The notes beneath the pieces were generated by a model. It was not told where the DNA came from. It saw nothing but the letters and a program-made list of their open reading frames with translations, and searched no databases. Shown here piece by piece: positions 21,476 to 36,425 of a stretch of DNA of 64,000 nucleotides (its first letter is position 1; the number at the start of each line of letters is the position of its first letter). The position numbers and the translations under genes are program-made. Source of the DNA: Gelatoporia subvermispora B (taxonomy: Eukaryota; Basidiomycota; Agaricomycetes; Polyporales; Gelatoporiaceae); contig KB445805.1 in NCBI GenBank assembly GCA_000320605.2, positions 248,001 through 312,000 on the forward strand, given 5' to 3'.

Positions 21476-21942
21476 CCTCCGTTGTCTTGGCAATCACGAG
21501 ACAATAGACAATGCTAACGGCATCATCGCTGTTGTATGGATGCGCATACGAGTGTGACGTATGCGCTTTCGCGATCGAAGGGGCTCCTGACTATGACATG
21601 CCTATTTCGTTCCCAATCAGAAAGGATCGGAACCGCGTTCTTGATGCACTAGCAGGTTCCTGTGCCTCCGGCACGAACTGCAACATCAGTAAGTCGGAGA
21701 TGGCAGGGATTTAAGATGAGTCGTAGCTGCAGTTGCTCGGTGTGCGCGTCACATCGCAAGACTTCTGAATTTGACCCCAGCTTCCGCCTTCCATTTTTAG
21801 TGAATTTTCTCGATAAGGAAGTCCCGTGACCGGTACGCAATTACTATAGAAGATTTGGACAATCCGTGTACTACATTTCAAGGTTCCCTTGCCTCGTGGA
21901 AACATCTCCATGTCGACTATCTACCTCATGGGAGGTGCAGAA
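21476..21942. other. Intergenic between the two epoxide hydrolases
   Basis: About 470 bp without a gene; upstream region of epoxide hydrolase A and 3' flank of B. Confidence 0.5.
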
Positions 21943-23545
21943 TCAGGCATACCCGGATTTTCCGCTAACAACCCCGAAAGCAGGACCACCTTTAGCGAAC
22001 ATCTTGCGGAGGTCCCCCGCTAGATCTTCTGGCCTTTCATGTGATGCAAAGTGTCCCCCGTGCTCATGCACTGACTTTTGTACAACGTTGCCAATTGTCC
22101 GTACCCACCTATCTCAGAGTGTTAGCAATCACAACAGTGAGATTGAGAGGAATGAGGCTCGCGTTCCAGGTACGGCACCAAGTTCTTTGGGGAAGAACGA
22201 GATTCCGAGTGGGATTGGACTCCACCAGTCATGATATTCTGCACGAACCCGTTCGCAATAGATTCGGACAGACGCGGCAGGCCCTGCACGAGAGAACCAG
22301 TAGATTGAGACCCATGTGAGGACTGCAGATATTTTCGCACTAGATCAGAGTCATAGGGAATGCTAAGTCAAGTCACATACCCTCGTCATCTTCCCAAGGG
22401 TATTCATCAGTCCACTCGACAAGTTTCTCATAGATCCACGCCAGAAGCCCGACTGGAGAATCAGCAAGGCTGTATCCGAGCGTCTGGGGGCGCGTGCTTT
22501 GCTCCTCGAAGTATCCCCTGCCGTACTTCTGGAACCATTTTCCGCGCTCAATGCCGGCACGTTCGAACGCCGTAGTAGGTGTTACAATTGAAGTAATGTA
22601 CGATAGCGGGTTGGAACGCAAAGTCGGAGGATTCGCTCTGCAAGGGAGTGACGTAGGTGTTGGATCAGTTATAAGCCAGTGTACATTGTCCGGTCTCACC
22701 TAGGGTAATTTGTATGCCAGGCTTTCACAGACTTATTACCATACGCATACGCCAACCTTTGGCCGATCTAAAATGTAACTCAGAGACAAAACACCTGGGA
22801 TCATGCCAAAAGACGTACATAGCGACCCCAGTCACCACCTTGGACGACTGCGGAACTCACGTTAGCGACGGCAGGCCTGGTGGCGACGAAGCATACCAAA
22901 CTCCGTATAGCCGAGGGCCAACATTAGTTTGTTTCCAACCTATGAGTATCATGAACGCTGGATTTAGATGGGAGTGAAAGCCTAGAAGCCACACGAGAAC
23001 GCACCTCGGCATATTGTTCAAGAGCAAAGCCCTTCTTTTTGCATGCCTCAGAGAATCCAAAGTTTGGAAGGCTGAGAGCAACAACATGGAAGCTTGGGTG
23101 GTCGGATGACTGAGTAGTGAGCAATGGTATAATCTTTTGGGCCTCCATGAAATGGCCCGGCCCTACATGACATGACTATCAGGGACGATGACACACCAAT
23201 GTCGGAGGTCAACTACTTACATCCATGCACAAAGAGCAGCGGAACCGCATTCTCGACTGAACTCTTTTGGTGTATGTAGTGTATATTCAGTGACCCAAAT
23301 CCGTCTACTTCGATGTCGCGGGTGAACTGCGGAAAGACATTGATCTCTGCTTCAGCCTTGCGCCAGTCAAACCCGTCCTTCCAGCGAGCAACGAGTCGAC
23401 GCATGTCTGCAAGTGGCACGCCATAGTCCCGACCCGCCTCGTCCAGTTCGTCTGGGAGCCTTACGAGGTCCAGCTTCTTGCGCAACAATTCCAGATCTGC
23501 GTCCGGTACATTGAGCTTGAAGGGCTGCTCAGCATCCTGCGCCAT
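21943..23545 (-). CDS. Epoxide hydrolase B (tandem paralog)
   Basis: Same family and exon logic as epoxide hydrolase A. ATG 23545 begins [13 protein letters not shown]; upstream in-frame codons exist but the paralog supports this start. EHN domain has [15 protein letters not shown]; the spliced oxyanion motif is HGWPGHFMEA; the nucleophile Asp is in QGGDWG, and an intron follows [23 protein letters not shown] and the His in GGHFASHE follow. The stop is TGA 21945-21943 after SGKSGYA. All catalytic residues are present, so this copy should also be active. Differences from A cluster in the cap region, which usually sets substrate choice. Confidence 0.92.
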
Positions 23546-25585
23546 TGCTGTCACAGATGTGGTAGAGAATGAGACGAAACGAAGACGCTGGACCCTTCCT
23601 TTCGCTGCTTTACAAACCACTTCCTTTCTCGACGATGACTCGAGATCATACCCTCAGAGGGTAAGCGACAAGTCTCTCATCAATCAGAAGCACTAGAGAA
23701 CCACCTGACCGAGCCTCGCGAAGGGCCTGACGCTAGGCTTAGTCAGTATTAGCGCCCGATCGCAGTCAATCCCCAAGTTAGGCGAGTCGCCATTTCCGAT
23801 GGTTCGCACCTCATTGAGAGGCCTCAAGGCCTCACCGGCACCAGTAACGTCCTTGGACAAGATATCTAATTCGAATCTTAACCTCAAAGCCAATCCCTGG
23901 TACAAACAATTGCAGTCCCTTCGAGAGGGACCATCTCCCCGCCAACACCCTTTCAAGAGCTCTCTCAACTTCTTTGCATTCTCTCTCTTCCTTGCCCCAT
24001 CTTGTCCTAACGCCTTGTCCAGAATTTATATGCTTCAGTACGCAGAGCCTCGTGCGTACCAATCGGCGCCTTTTCCGTACAAATTAGAGGTTTCAGCACT
24101 GAACCTGTGTGCTCCTCAAGTACTGTTCGTACGCGACGTTAAGTTGGGTTGAGAGGCGTGCGGATAGCGTGGGTTGATCAGCTGTCAGAGGCCAACATAT
24201 TCCGCGCAAAGTCAAACTGATGCGCTCGGGAGTGTGCAGCTCCGCTTACATTGAATGCTGTAACTCAGTGCCTCGAGCATGCCATTCTGCCCAGCATGTG
24301 TCACGAACCGGCCTGTTGATGAGTGGGCGAGAATTCCCTGTTGTGGGTCTAAGTAGTCAACAGGCTCATGCTAGACCTCTGTACCCTCTTTTAGAACGCT
24401 TTTTAGAACGCTTCACGAATGGCAGCAAATGGCTCATGATTTACATGTGTAAGGTCAGCATCGCATACGGAAAGGCTGGTGATTCATTCACAGAAGGAAT
24501 ATTTCTGTCCGGAAGGACATCGAAGAAGAGCCACAGGTTGGACACATTGCTAGGCCTATTTAACGACCCGAAGAATACCTGCGCCAGGAGTTAGCTCTGG
24601 AAAAAGGCAAAATGCGACATGCGACATATGTAGATGAGGGGGCACGGCCCGATACTCTCGAGAGTATGGTCAAGGAACTCCTGGACCAAGTCATAAGGGT
24701 TTGGTTGTCGTAAGGGCTGTATCGAGGCGCATTGTGAATTGAATGACGTACATCGACAACAGGACGCTGTGTCTGCCACGCTCTTGGGAAGCGACGTATC
24801 GATATGAGCGCATCAAACTTCATGACAAACGTGCACCCAGAGTTCATGGCAAGACCCTCATGGCACGCTCGAATGAGGAGGATACTGTCTTTGATGCAGA
24901 GAGAGATTTAGCCATGAGTCAGGCAAGCGCGCATAGTGAGACGCCGTCATCGCGGCCCGCTTCGTTGAATCGACCATGTTCCACGAGTCGTGCATATTCA
25001 CCGTCTCTCGGCGAGCCCGCGCAGAATCGAAACATTACCGAGACCCTTCTATGCAGGTGTAAAATCTTGGATACTTGTATTTTAGCATGTTAGCTTCCAC
25101 GATAAGTGAATATATTTTTTCCGTGAATGCAGCTAGTAGAACATTTTCCACGATCGTATCTTACTTGTTCTCATCGCGTCACCCCACAGAACTCCAAGAC
25201 TCGGAATAGGCCGTTATACGCTTTTGATGCGGCAGCAGCTGGCAGCAGCACGGGCAAGTGTGCAAGCACAAAACGGTAATAATGCTTTGGCCCAGATGCC
25301 CTGTCATCGTGCTGCTTTGCCCGCGACTGTGGCTATTTCGGTGAGCTCGAGACCTAGGCAAAGTCGCATGCAAAAACTCGAAGCTTATGTTTTTGACCAG
25401 CCTCCTTGACTCAAATGTTAACTGACGCAAAGTGGGACGCTTCGTTCAAACATCTTCGGCAAATAATGCTATTGACGCGTACACTAATCAGACCAAGAGG
25501 TGCAAAGCTTAGGATGCGCTGCTGTGGCACCAGTTTAGCCGCACAAATGGTTCAGCTGGTCAGGTTTATTGGAGGATGCGATGCA
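23546..25585. other. 2 kb with no supportable gene
   Basis: Only short frames. A plus-strand frame at 23799-24152 and a minus-strand frame at 24591-24779 (with DLVQEFLDHTLESI) have no clear family; the second may be a fragment of a gene. GC content and stop density look like ordinary intergenic sequence. Confidence 0.4.
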
Positions 25586-25592
25586 TATAAAG
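25586..25592 (+). promoter_or_regulatory. TATA box of unknown-family copy 2
   Basis: TATAAAG within gcatataaag, 62-68 bp before the ATG at 25654; the same ten bases precede copy 1. Confidence 0.5.
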
Positions 25593-25653
25593 TCCCAAAC
25601 GTGCAGGAGGACTACTCAACGGTACACACCTCTCATACTGCACTCGATCAATC

Positions 25654-26837
25654 ATGGAAGTGTGGCCCTACTCCCCGTAGTACGTGTCACAGAGCTTTTG
25701 CTGCCTACGACAAGTGCTAACACCCCTTTATCTTCAGCCAGATGCAACATCAGTACCTCTCTGGTCGCGCCTCCCATGCATACTGGCCCCAGGCATATGC
25801 ATCGGCTGCTGGCAAGCGCAGCGAGCATTCGCTTCTGGTCAATCACGAAACATACCAGCCGATCGTCGAATACTTGGAATCCTACCCACCCTCCACGAGC
25901 CTCGCAGAGCTCCGCGTGACGGGACCCACCCCCGGGTACCTCAGCTCCTTCCAGGCCTGCAAGCTGGATAGGATCCAGAGACTGTATTTTGACGGAGTGG
26001 ACATCGACTGGATGTTAACGAACATCGCACCCGAAGTACTGTCCGCCTTCAAGGGAGTGTGGCGGATTTACCTCTCTGGCCGGTGCTCGCAGCCGGCTTG
26101 CATCGATGCCATACTCACGCGATTCACCGAGCTCCGATACGCGCACGTGGACAATGTGAGCTGCGCCGGGCAGGTCTGTCCTCCCCCGCAGTTCATGGCC
26201 CAACCCGCCGGGCTGCGTCTTGGCGCGAGTTTCAGGTGGGACTTCAACCCCCATTGGAGGAGCCTGACAGTCCTTGCACTCGATGCTGTCCACTTGGGTG
26301 TCCTCAAGCATGCAGGGGCCTTCGTCCAGGCAGTTGGTCCCCAATTAGTGACATTCTCACTGGAATGCGTCTGGGACTCATACGCAGTGGGCTTGTGGAG
26401 ACGTGAGCATCGCTTCCGTACTCATCGCACCCTGTCGCATCAGCATCTCACCCCCACATACAGAAATCGGGCGCATCAACGTGCGTCACATGCCCAAGCT
26501 GGAGAACCTACACCTCCGGATCCCGGAATCCGCACCGTACAAGCACGGATGGGCCTACAGAGTACTGGGCCAGCACGACGACAATGTGCCTATGGGCCCC
26601 ATCCCAGCCAGCCTCAGAGAGATCACGATCTCCTTGCACCTGACGAATAGTCGACACCTAGCGGATGTGTGTCGTGACTGGTCTGGCACGCATGAGTACT
26701 GGTCCGCTCCACAGATCACAATCAAGTTCATCCACGTAGCCGGTCTGCCCTTCGACGACGCCGAACAAGCCATCCGAGCATCATTTGGGCGCCTCTATTT
26801 TCCTAGACAGCTCGAGGTCATTAATCCGAGTCCGTAG
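25654..26837 (+). CDS. Conserved fungal protein of unknown function, copy 2
   Basis: Paralog of the gene at 13756-15006, on the opposite strand. Exons 25654-25679, 25738-26402 and 26464-26837 join in frame to 354 residues; introns are 58 and 61 nt, in the same phases (2 and 1) as copy 1. Shared landmarks: WPYS just before the first intron, HSLLVNHETYQPIVEYL, FDGVDIDWML, RIYLSGRC, and MPKLENLHLRI after the second intron. No F-box or catalytic motif is visible; irregular leucine-rich stretches suggest a protein-binding solenoid. The function is unknown. Confidence 0.82.
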
Positions 26838-27128
26838 GCCAGAATCATAAACGATGGGTGGATGTATCTCATAGAGGAAGTCCCTGTACTCGAGAGTGGA
26901 AATTCATCATTACCTCAGCATGCATTTGAACGGAGATTTGACGTAGCCATAGGTTTCCGTACCTGGAAAGTGGCTGCGCAAGGATAATGAAGTTCCGTGT
27001 AGCACTCATTCAATTTCCTTGTGAACTGTATGACTCCAAGGGCTAGTGTGCGAGTTTTATTTGACGCATGCTAAGCACCTACTGCAGACTACTAATAGGT
27101 GTAGCGGTACAGACCGCCAGGATACAGA

Positions 27129-29542
27129 CTACTCCGGATGCGCTAAGTTGAGGCTAACCACGAGATTGATAGCTTCCTCGCGGAAGGTGTCGTCGATGAT
27201 CTCCACCGGCACCGAGTCGTTAGTGAAGCTCAGGATCTTCGGCGAACTTTTGATCCATCGTGGCCAGTAGATTCCAGTCCCATTGTCCGGCTGGCCGAAT
27301 GCAACGAAATTGATCAGGTAGTCGGTGAGCGTTCCTGGGGCGTATATGTCGAGAAGATCGGTGACTGTCGACTATGTAGATTGTATAAGATTAGTCCCCA
27401 GATGAGCATGAAACAACGATACCGCAAAAACTTACCGCTCCAAGTATTGGGTAATCCTTGAAGTATTTGCTCACTATGGACATCGATAAGAAAGCGGAAG
27501 ATTTATAGGATCGTGTGGTGCACGCACCATAGGAGTAAGCAGGTTGGTGTTCAGAAGTCACATTCAAGAAAAAGCGTCGCCATCCCTGGAACTCGAGGTC
27601 ACCGATGATGGCGCCCAGACGCTTGTACTGCGGAAAAAGCTCGTTCGCGTCGCCGGTCCCAAAGGGCGAGCCTTGTGCAGGGTCCGCTGGATATAGCCTT
27701 AGAACCTCGGCCGTTTCCTCGTCGGAAATTCCCGGCAAAGCAAGCTGCTGCACATATTGCGCGACTTCTTCGTCGGTGCTTTTCGATTTGTGCGTCATCG
27801 AAGGAAGCAGAGATCTACGGAGATGCTACGTACGTTATGGAACTGAGGAAGGATGCGGTCTGGGTTCCCTCGTCATCCGTATCCTGGTTTCGTGTAATTT
27901 CAACGGCCTCATTTTAGCAGGTTTTTTGCCACGTACCGCAACAATGTAAGGGACTCTGGAAATTAATCCGGTCATCATGCGCTGCGGAGGTTGGCCTTGA
28001 ATGAAGTCGTAATCGATAATATTCTGCCAGCCCTGCGAACATCGAATGAGCAACACTGCAGTTTGTCAAGAATACGCGCGGACTGACGGCGAGACGACTT
28101 TCAGTAGGTACTGCTGCCATAGCCTGCGAGAATGTGTCAAAAGGCACGTGCCTAAGACACTCCAAAGTATCTGCAGCTGCAGTGCAGTTGGTACCATTTA
28201 CCATCGCATCGTAGCTACTCTGAAGCTGGGCGTAGGTGTTTAGAGGGAGAGGGAATCCTGACTGCATCACGGCGGCGCTAAAAAGGCCTTCATCGTCACC
28301 GTTGTTAGCAAGCATCTGACACCCAACAGACTCCGCGCCCGCATTGACCCCCCAACTAAGTACCGTGAATGTAAGACCAAAGATAACCTTGGGGTACGCC
28401 ATGTGTCACTTACATAGTGACTCGCCCGGGATCTCCGCCAAAACTGCGTATGTAACGCTGGACCCAGCGCAAGGCCTCCCTTTCTGAGTGATAGGACAAC
28501 ACCTGTCAATCTCACCACAAGACATAAGCTTTGAAATTTGATGTCTTACGATCGCGCATTCCGAGATTTGTGACTCCGGCAGCTTTTGCCTCTTTCCCTG
28601 GAAGGAAGCCGAATGCTGTGCGGATAGGTTAGGAGAAGTGAGATGATACTAGCAGCCTGACACTGACCGGCTAGACTATATGCACCTCAGCTACGTGTTC
28701 GACTAATCCGAGTGAGATCGTCTCACTCACCGGTAGTTTATGCTAACATAGATAATCGGTGTACCGTTTTCCATGGATCGTTCGACGATCACACCACCGT
28801 TGTACCTAGCCCGCGCCAAAAGTCAGAGTCGTGGATACTAACAATGAGGGCGTTCCATACGAAGTTGAACCTCCTTGGACAAATGCACCTATTTGCGATA
28901 GGATCAGCGAAACATGATAGGCACGTATGATGTGAGAGTTACCGAGATGTATGAACTATATCACATATGCACAAGTTAACATGTCGCTGTGTATAGAAGC
29001 GGCGATCGATACATACCACGACGACAGGGTAGTCATCTCCCGGCTTTGCATGTATTGGAGTCCAAATATTGGCAGTCAGGCCTGGGTCATGATCAGCGAA
29101 TGGAATTGCGACAGGCTGTTTCGAGACAGTTTATTAAAACTTACAATCCTCGCTCACCGGCGATGATTCTGCATTCACACCAGGCAGTTCGGAATTGACT
29201 AGATCCACATAGTCCTGGTAAAAGGTCGCATTTGGCGTCGGATCATGCACCCCAGGGCACGAGGGACCGAAGTTCGTCGCGTTATGTATGCCAAAGTATG
29301 GGTCGTTTGGTTCGGCTTGGCGGTAGCGCTCCCTACGATTCAAGTCAAGTTTCCATGCACCTGAAAGATTCAGGCACTCACGCTGGCTTGGCATACGGAA
29401 TCCCTAGGAAGCAATTAGTGGTGCCGTTAATTTCCCCCACAAATTCGCCCTTGTCCAGGACGACGCGGGGCGAGCTGTCAGATCTTGGTGCGGCAAAGCA
29501 GAATGAAACGAGAGAGGAAATAAGGAGCGACCAAAATAACAT
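27129..29542 (-). CDS. Carboxylesterase-like protein 2 (catalytic Ser and His missing)
   Basis: Paralog of the gene at 9311-11696. ATG 29542 opens a signal peptide (LLISSLVSFCFAAP). Landmarks: CFLGIPYAKPA, FIHLGAFVQGGSTSYG (oxyanion), PIIYVSINYRLAAFGFLPG, FGGDPGRVTIWGVNAG (nucleophile elbow), NNGDDEGLFSAAVMQSGFP, DTDDEGT, GSPFGTGD, YKRLGAIIGDLEFQGWRRFF, LTDYLINFVAFGQPD, and the end NLAHPE-stop (27131-27129). The elbow has Asn (AAT) in place of Ser, and the His segment reads GASTVTDLLDIY. The acidic DEGT motif is retained. Microexons of 13 nt (28955-28943) and 8 nt (28675-28668) match those of copy 1 in length, phase and place. It is probably a secreted binding protein rather than an esterase. 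Confidence 0.9.
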
Positions 29543-30240
29543 CACAGAGAGCGGTGGATTAGTAGAAAATTGCGGGGCAACGAAGGAGTGTCCTCAGCTC
29601 TGTCCTCTGAGACTGTGCGCTCGCCAGAGAGCGGTCTTAAGTGGAGTCTGTGTCTGTCGATGACAGTACTAGCTTTGCTCAGCACACCGTTAGCATAGGG
29701 AACCCGGCACATTTCGAGGAAGAGAAGCGAGTTTTCAAGACGTAAGCGGGTCTTCTTTCGTCCGAACAAGTATGTCCCTAGACTCCCGAGCAAAAGCTTC
29801 AATGCATACGTTTGACCTATGTCAACACTTCCTAAGTATATAGACACGCAGTCTCAAGTTCGTATAGCGAGATATGGTAGTGGTGGTATGTTGGCTATCT
29901 CTGCAAGTGTCTTTGGAGCTGCATATGGAGGTCTGTTGATGTGACATGGCATGCAGGTACTGTTTGAGCGCCACAGATGCTATCGCGAGCTCACGAGCAA
30001 TGAGCAAACACAGTTACTAGATGTGTGCGAGACTCACTGCCAAGCCCTGGGAGCTAGGCGGAGAGACGCCGCGAAGGCCGAGTAGTCGTATCCGATCGAA
30101 TGCACGTGATGATAATAGCATCATCGATGCAGCGATTCTCAAGGTCAGAGCCAATCGAGTCAAGAGATTGGCTCGATGTTGTGCCAAAGCCTGGTCGCAG
30201 AAAGTATGTCCAGTTCTGACATGTGGTCGGTAGCAACGAC
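29543..30240. other. Intergenic, no gene seen
   Basis: About 700 bp between the start of carboxylesterase-like 2 and the 3' end of alcohol oxidase 1. No coding signal. Confidence 0.5.
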
Positions 30241-32872
30241 CTATACACCCTGGATGCCCAACTCCTCCGCAATCATCACAGCGGCCTTCTCTCCTATTGT
30301 CAATGCTGTCGAATACGTGTTCTATTCGGCACACGGATCAGTTGCAGGACTATGCAAGGGAGTGGATGGCATTACCGTGCACATGTTCGTAGGGCATATC
30401 GAGAGATCCGCGACCTTTAGCGCTGTGGCGCCGTACACGTTCAGCCGAGAATCGACGACTCCGTCTTGATCGCGGGGCTTCATCGCGCATGTCCCCATCT
30501 GCCGAACGCTGGTCATCAGTTACCAGTCAACATGGCACTGCTGGGCCGCTTACCGAGTGCCAGCAGCACACGCCTGCATGGGATTCAAGTGCATGAGTCA
30601 TTCTGTACCAGCTATTGCACACAATACTTACAAGTCTTCCGAAGATAGTCATCAATCGCCTTGTCATCTTCAAGGCTGTAGTCCAGATCGGGTGCGTCCA
30701 TGGGAATGGGCCCATCCACCAGTTGCGCGCGGGCTTTGCTGTCCGAGGAAAACGCAGGATGACTAATTGCGCACTCGCCGCGATAGCTAGACATGCGACG
30801 AGCGACCTCACGACAATGCTTGTATCCGAATCGCAACGCAGCGAGATCTGCAGGGCTGGTAACGACGGTCAACCAAAGTTCAGGGTATGACGAAACCAGG
30901 AGTGAGACGCACTTCTCCAGCATGCGTGCATCGAAGTCCATCGGTGCAAAGACATCGTGTGCGGAACTGATGTGCGCGTAGCCCACGCTGTGCGGGTACG
31001 GGATATAGCCGCCAAGGCTGAAAGCCTTCGCAGGTGCTGCGCTCATGTCGCCCATATATCTGTGTAGGATATATTTAGAGGACAAACATGACGCAGACTC
31101 TGGAGCGACGTACGCGGTTAGGCTGCCGCCGAAGAAAACGGGCTTGTCAGGAGCAGTTTCGAACACCTCATTCCAGTACTCCTCAAATTCAGGGCCGAGC
31201 CTAAACTTCTTCCGTTCTTCAAGTGTCGGCCTCAGCTTCGCACCAGCATCAACGGCACTAAGCAGTAGCATTAGCCTTCGGAATCAGCGGCTAGCACTCA
31301 ACAATACCGACTTGGATGCTAGTAGACCCTTCCCGGTCTTGAGCCACTCATCTGTCAGTCCTGCTTGTTGCCTGAGTACTGTTGACAGGATCTTACAAAG
31401 ACTGGGCTTACTCTTGATCTCGACTTCATCCCCTCTGAACACAGCGTCGAACGTTTGAATTCCATCCTTGACGTGGAACGGAAAGAATGCAGCAAGATGA
31501 TCTTCTCACGTGGTCAGCCTCTGGAAACATATCTGTCACCTACTACTTCCAGCTCACCTCTGAAGTTCTCCCCGACGCCCGGCAAGTCAACAACCTGCGT
31601 GATACCATGCTTTTCGAGAACACGCTTTGCGCCGATTCCGGATCTTTCCAAAATGGCAGATGAGCCAAAAGCACCGGATGCGACGACGACGAGTGTCTTC
31701 GCGCGAACAGTGTGCACGACATCTGGTTGGCAACCCTCGCGAACAGCAGGATTCTCGTAGTACTCCACTCCGACCGCGCGTTTGCCTCTATAACGAGCTT
31801 CATATACAGAAACATTGATTGAGAGTGGGACTACATACTCGAAGATTACTCGCTTGACCAAGCAGCCAACTTCGACGTTGAGGTTCTTGTTGTGGCTTTG
31901 GTTGTACAGAAAGTGATGCGGGACGTCTGAGCGTCTACCTGTCTCAGCGCTAATCCACCTGCATCATGCACGAAATCGTCAGCGTCAGCCCAGGGACGGC
32001 AACCGTTTCGCAAGACCAACTTTCTCCATCGCTATGGGTCATGCGAGTTAGGAGACGTAGGTAATGATGCACATTCTACAACATACCGTGAAGGCGTTTG
32101 TCTGCGTCTCGAGGATGGTGTTGCAGTCGTCTGCGACGGTGCGTATCTCTCGATCGTATTGAGCAGCCGTCTGGAGCCAGTCCTTCGCAACGTCATTGAA
32201 GTAACCTCCGTCCGAAACTTTGAGAGGACCGGAGTAACCGTGCTTCGGCTGTCCGCCACAAACCTGGTACGTCTCGGTCTGCCACTGCGGTGAGCACCGT
32301 ACGAACGCGAGACGGAACGATGGCTTTACCTTGTTTGCCAGCGGCAGCAAGTCCTTCGCACCCCATCCCTTGTTACCAAACTTCTGCTCCCAGTCGTCAT
32401 AATCCGATGCCGAAGGTCGGGTGTACATCATCCCTTATTGCAGCACATGATAAGGTTCGGAACGCGCTATGACGGTCACTAAATCGCACTTACAGTTCAC
32501 GCTGGAGCCCCCACCAAGGCAGTTTGCGACTGGGAAAGGAAGCTCTCGGCCACCAACAAATTCGCTACTCTTGGACATGTGTACGCGCATAGTCGCACTG
32601 CCGGGTGCAAGGTGGCTGAGGAACCTTGCCGGCTGGACATGCGCTAGGTCTTCTAGAGTGTGAGGGCCGCTTTCGAGGATGAGGATCCTTAGAGAAGGAT
32701 CTGTGGCTGCTAAACGGCCGGCAGTCACTCCAGCAGCAGCTCCGCCTAAGAGAAAGAGTATCGTCAGATGGTCCATTCAAGGAACAGTGCGAACAGTGTA
32801 CTCACCTCCAGCGAAGATGATATCGAACTCGGCATTCTCAGCGGGCAAGGGAACAGGTGGACGTGCAGACAT
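30241..32872 (-). CDS. GMC oxidoreductase, alcohol oxidase type, copy 1
   Basis: FAD-dependent alcohol oxidase of the methanol/alcohol oxidase group (CAZy AA3_3), which oxidises small alcohols to aldehydes and makes H2O2. ATG 32872 opens the FAD fold: DIIFAGG, a splice, then GAAAGVTAGRLAA and LRILILESGPHT. The GMC signatures are PVANCLGGGSSVN and TLVVVASGAFGSSAILERSG. Family-typical pieces are MMYTRPSASDYDDWEQKFG and the C-terminal [12 protein letters not shown] with the catalytic His, made by a splice inside WHS, then RLNVYG and NTYSTALTIGEKAA. No signal peptide is visible. At least ten introns. A TATA box lies about 50 bp upstream. Tandem with copy 2. Confidence 0.93.
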
Positions 32873-32920
32873 TGTCAGTATTCTCGCAATGCGCTGAGAA
32901 CAGTACTGATTGCCGGGCTT

Positions 32921-32926
32921 CTTATA
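32921..32926 (-). promoter_or_regulatory. Possible TATA box of alcohol oxidase 1
   Basis: TATAAG on the minus strand, 49-54 bp before the ATG at 32872; copy 2 has TATATAAG at nearly the same distance. Confidence 0.45.
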
Positions 32927-33735
32927 CTATCTCACCTAGGACCAGACACATGTTCCTCCATGCTTTGATGACAGGCGGAGTGGGCGAACCCCGTGGGCGT
33001 ATCGCTGCCTGGCCGTGGCGATGCGCTTATTGCCCCCCACATTTGTCGGAATACCAGGATATCAAATATCTCCACAGAATTCAATGCGGGGAGCTCGTTA
33101 CGAGATCTCGCGGGGATCGCAGCTTGAGGCAGTATCCCGGTATTCCCCCAGTTACGGAATGTCCCCATTCCCTCACGTACAATCTATGCCTAATGGCTTG
33201 CAACGTGGCCAACGCCTGATACCATGAATGGCAGCAAGCATGATATGGCGACACGGGTGACACATTTCCGGAGAAATTCGCAAGGCGTGTATCAGCAGAC
33301 GGGCGGAGGAGATGGTCAAACGTTCTCATAAAGTGCCACGGATACGCACCAGCCCCGACTTGAAATTGCCTGCAGCGCGCATCTCGGCAAAGCCCGGTAG
33401 GCGGCTGGTGCAGGAGCGCGTTGGGGCGCTTCGCACAGCTTGGTCGGACAGGTGAAAGGTCTCTCCGCATTGGTTGCGGGGCTGTCGGAAGAATAAAATG
33501 CGGTGCTACCACTCCGGAGTGCTCGAGCGAATGAGCGGTCAATGTTTCTGAATGCTGATAATGGCGAGATGCCACGCTATGAGTATTCGAGCCGAGACTT
33601 TGGCGCCATCCGCGTCACGACTTCGCGAGTAAACCTGAACGCTGAGCGCTGGTGGAAGGCATGTGAACATACGCATACTTCACTATCGCTGAAACAGGAA
33701 TTCTATCAAGTCTACCACTGGAGTAGGTCCCGGCA
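32927..33735. other. Intergenic between the two alcohol oxidases
   Basis: About 800 bp without a supportable gene; upstream control region of copy 1 and 3' flank of copy 2. Confidence 0.5.
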
Positions 33736-36371
<2,636 letters not shown>

Positions 36372-36417
36372 CGTACAGAGCTGTTAGCACGACTATCATG
36401 GTAGATGTCTTGCATCT

Positions 36418-36425
36418 CTTATATA
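36418..36425 (-). promoter_or_regulatory. Possible TATA box of alcohol oxidase 2
   Basis: TATATAAG on the minus strand, 47-54 bp before the ATG at 36371. Confidence 0.45.

Noticed and set aside
24560..25093. Overlapping frames on both strands that might be a gene
   Set aside because: No recognisable domain, no consistent splice model, and no paralog in the window.
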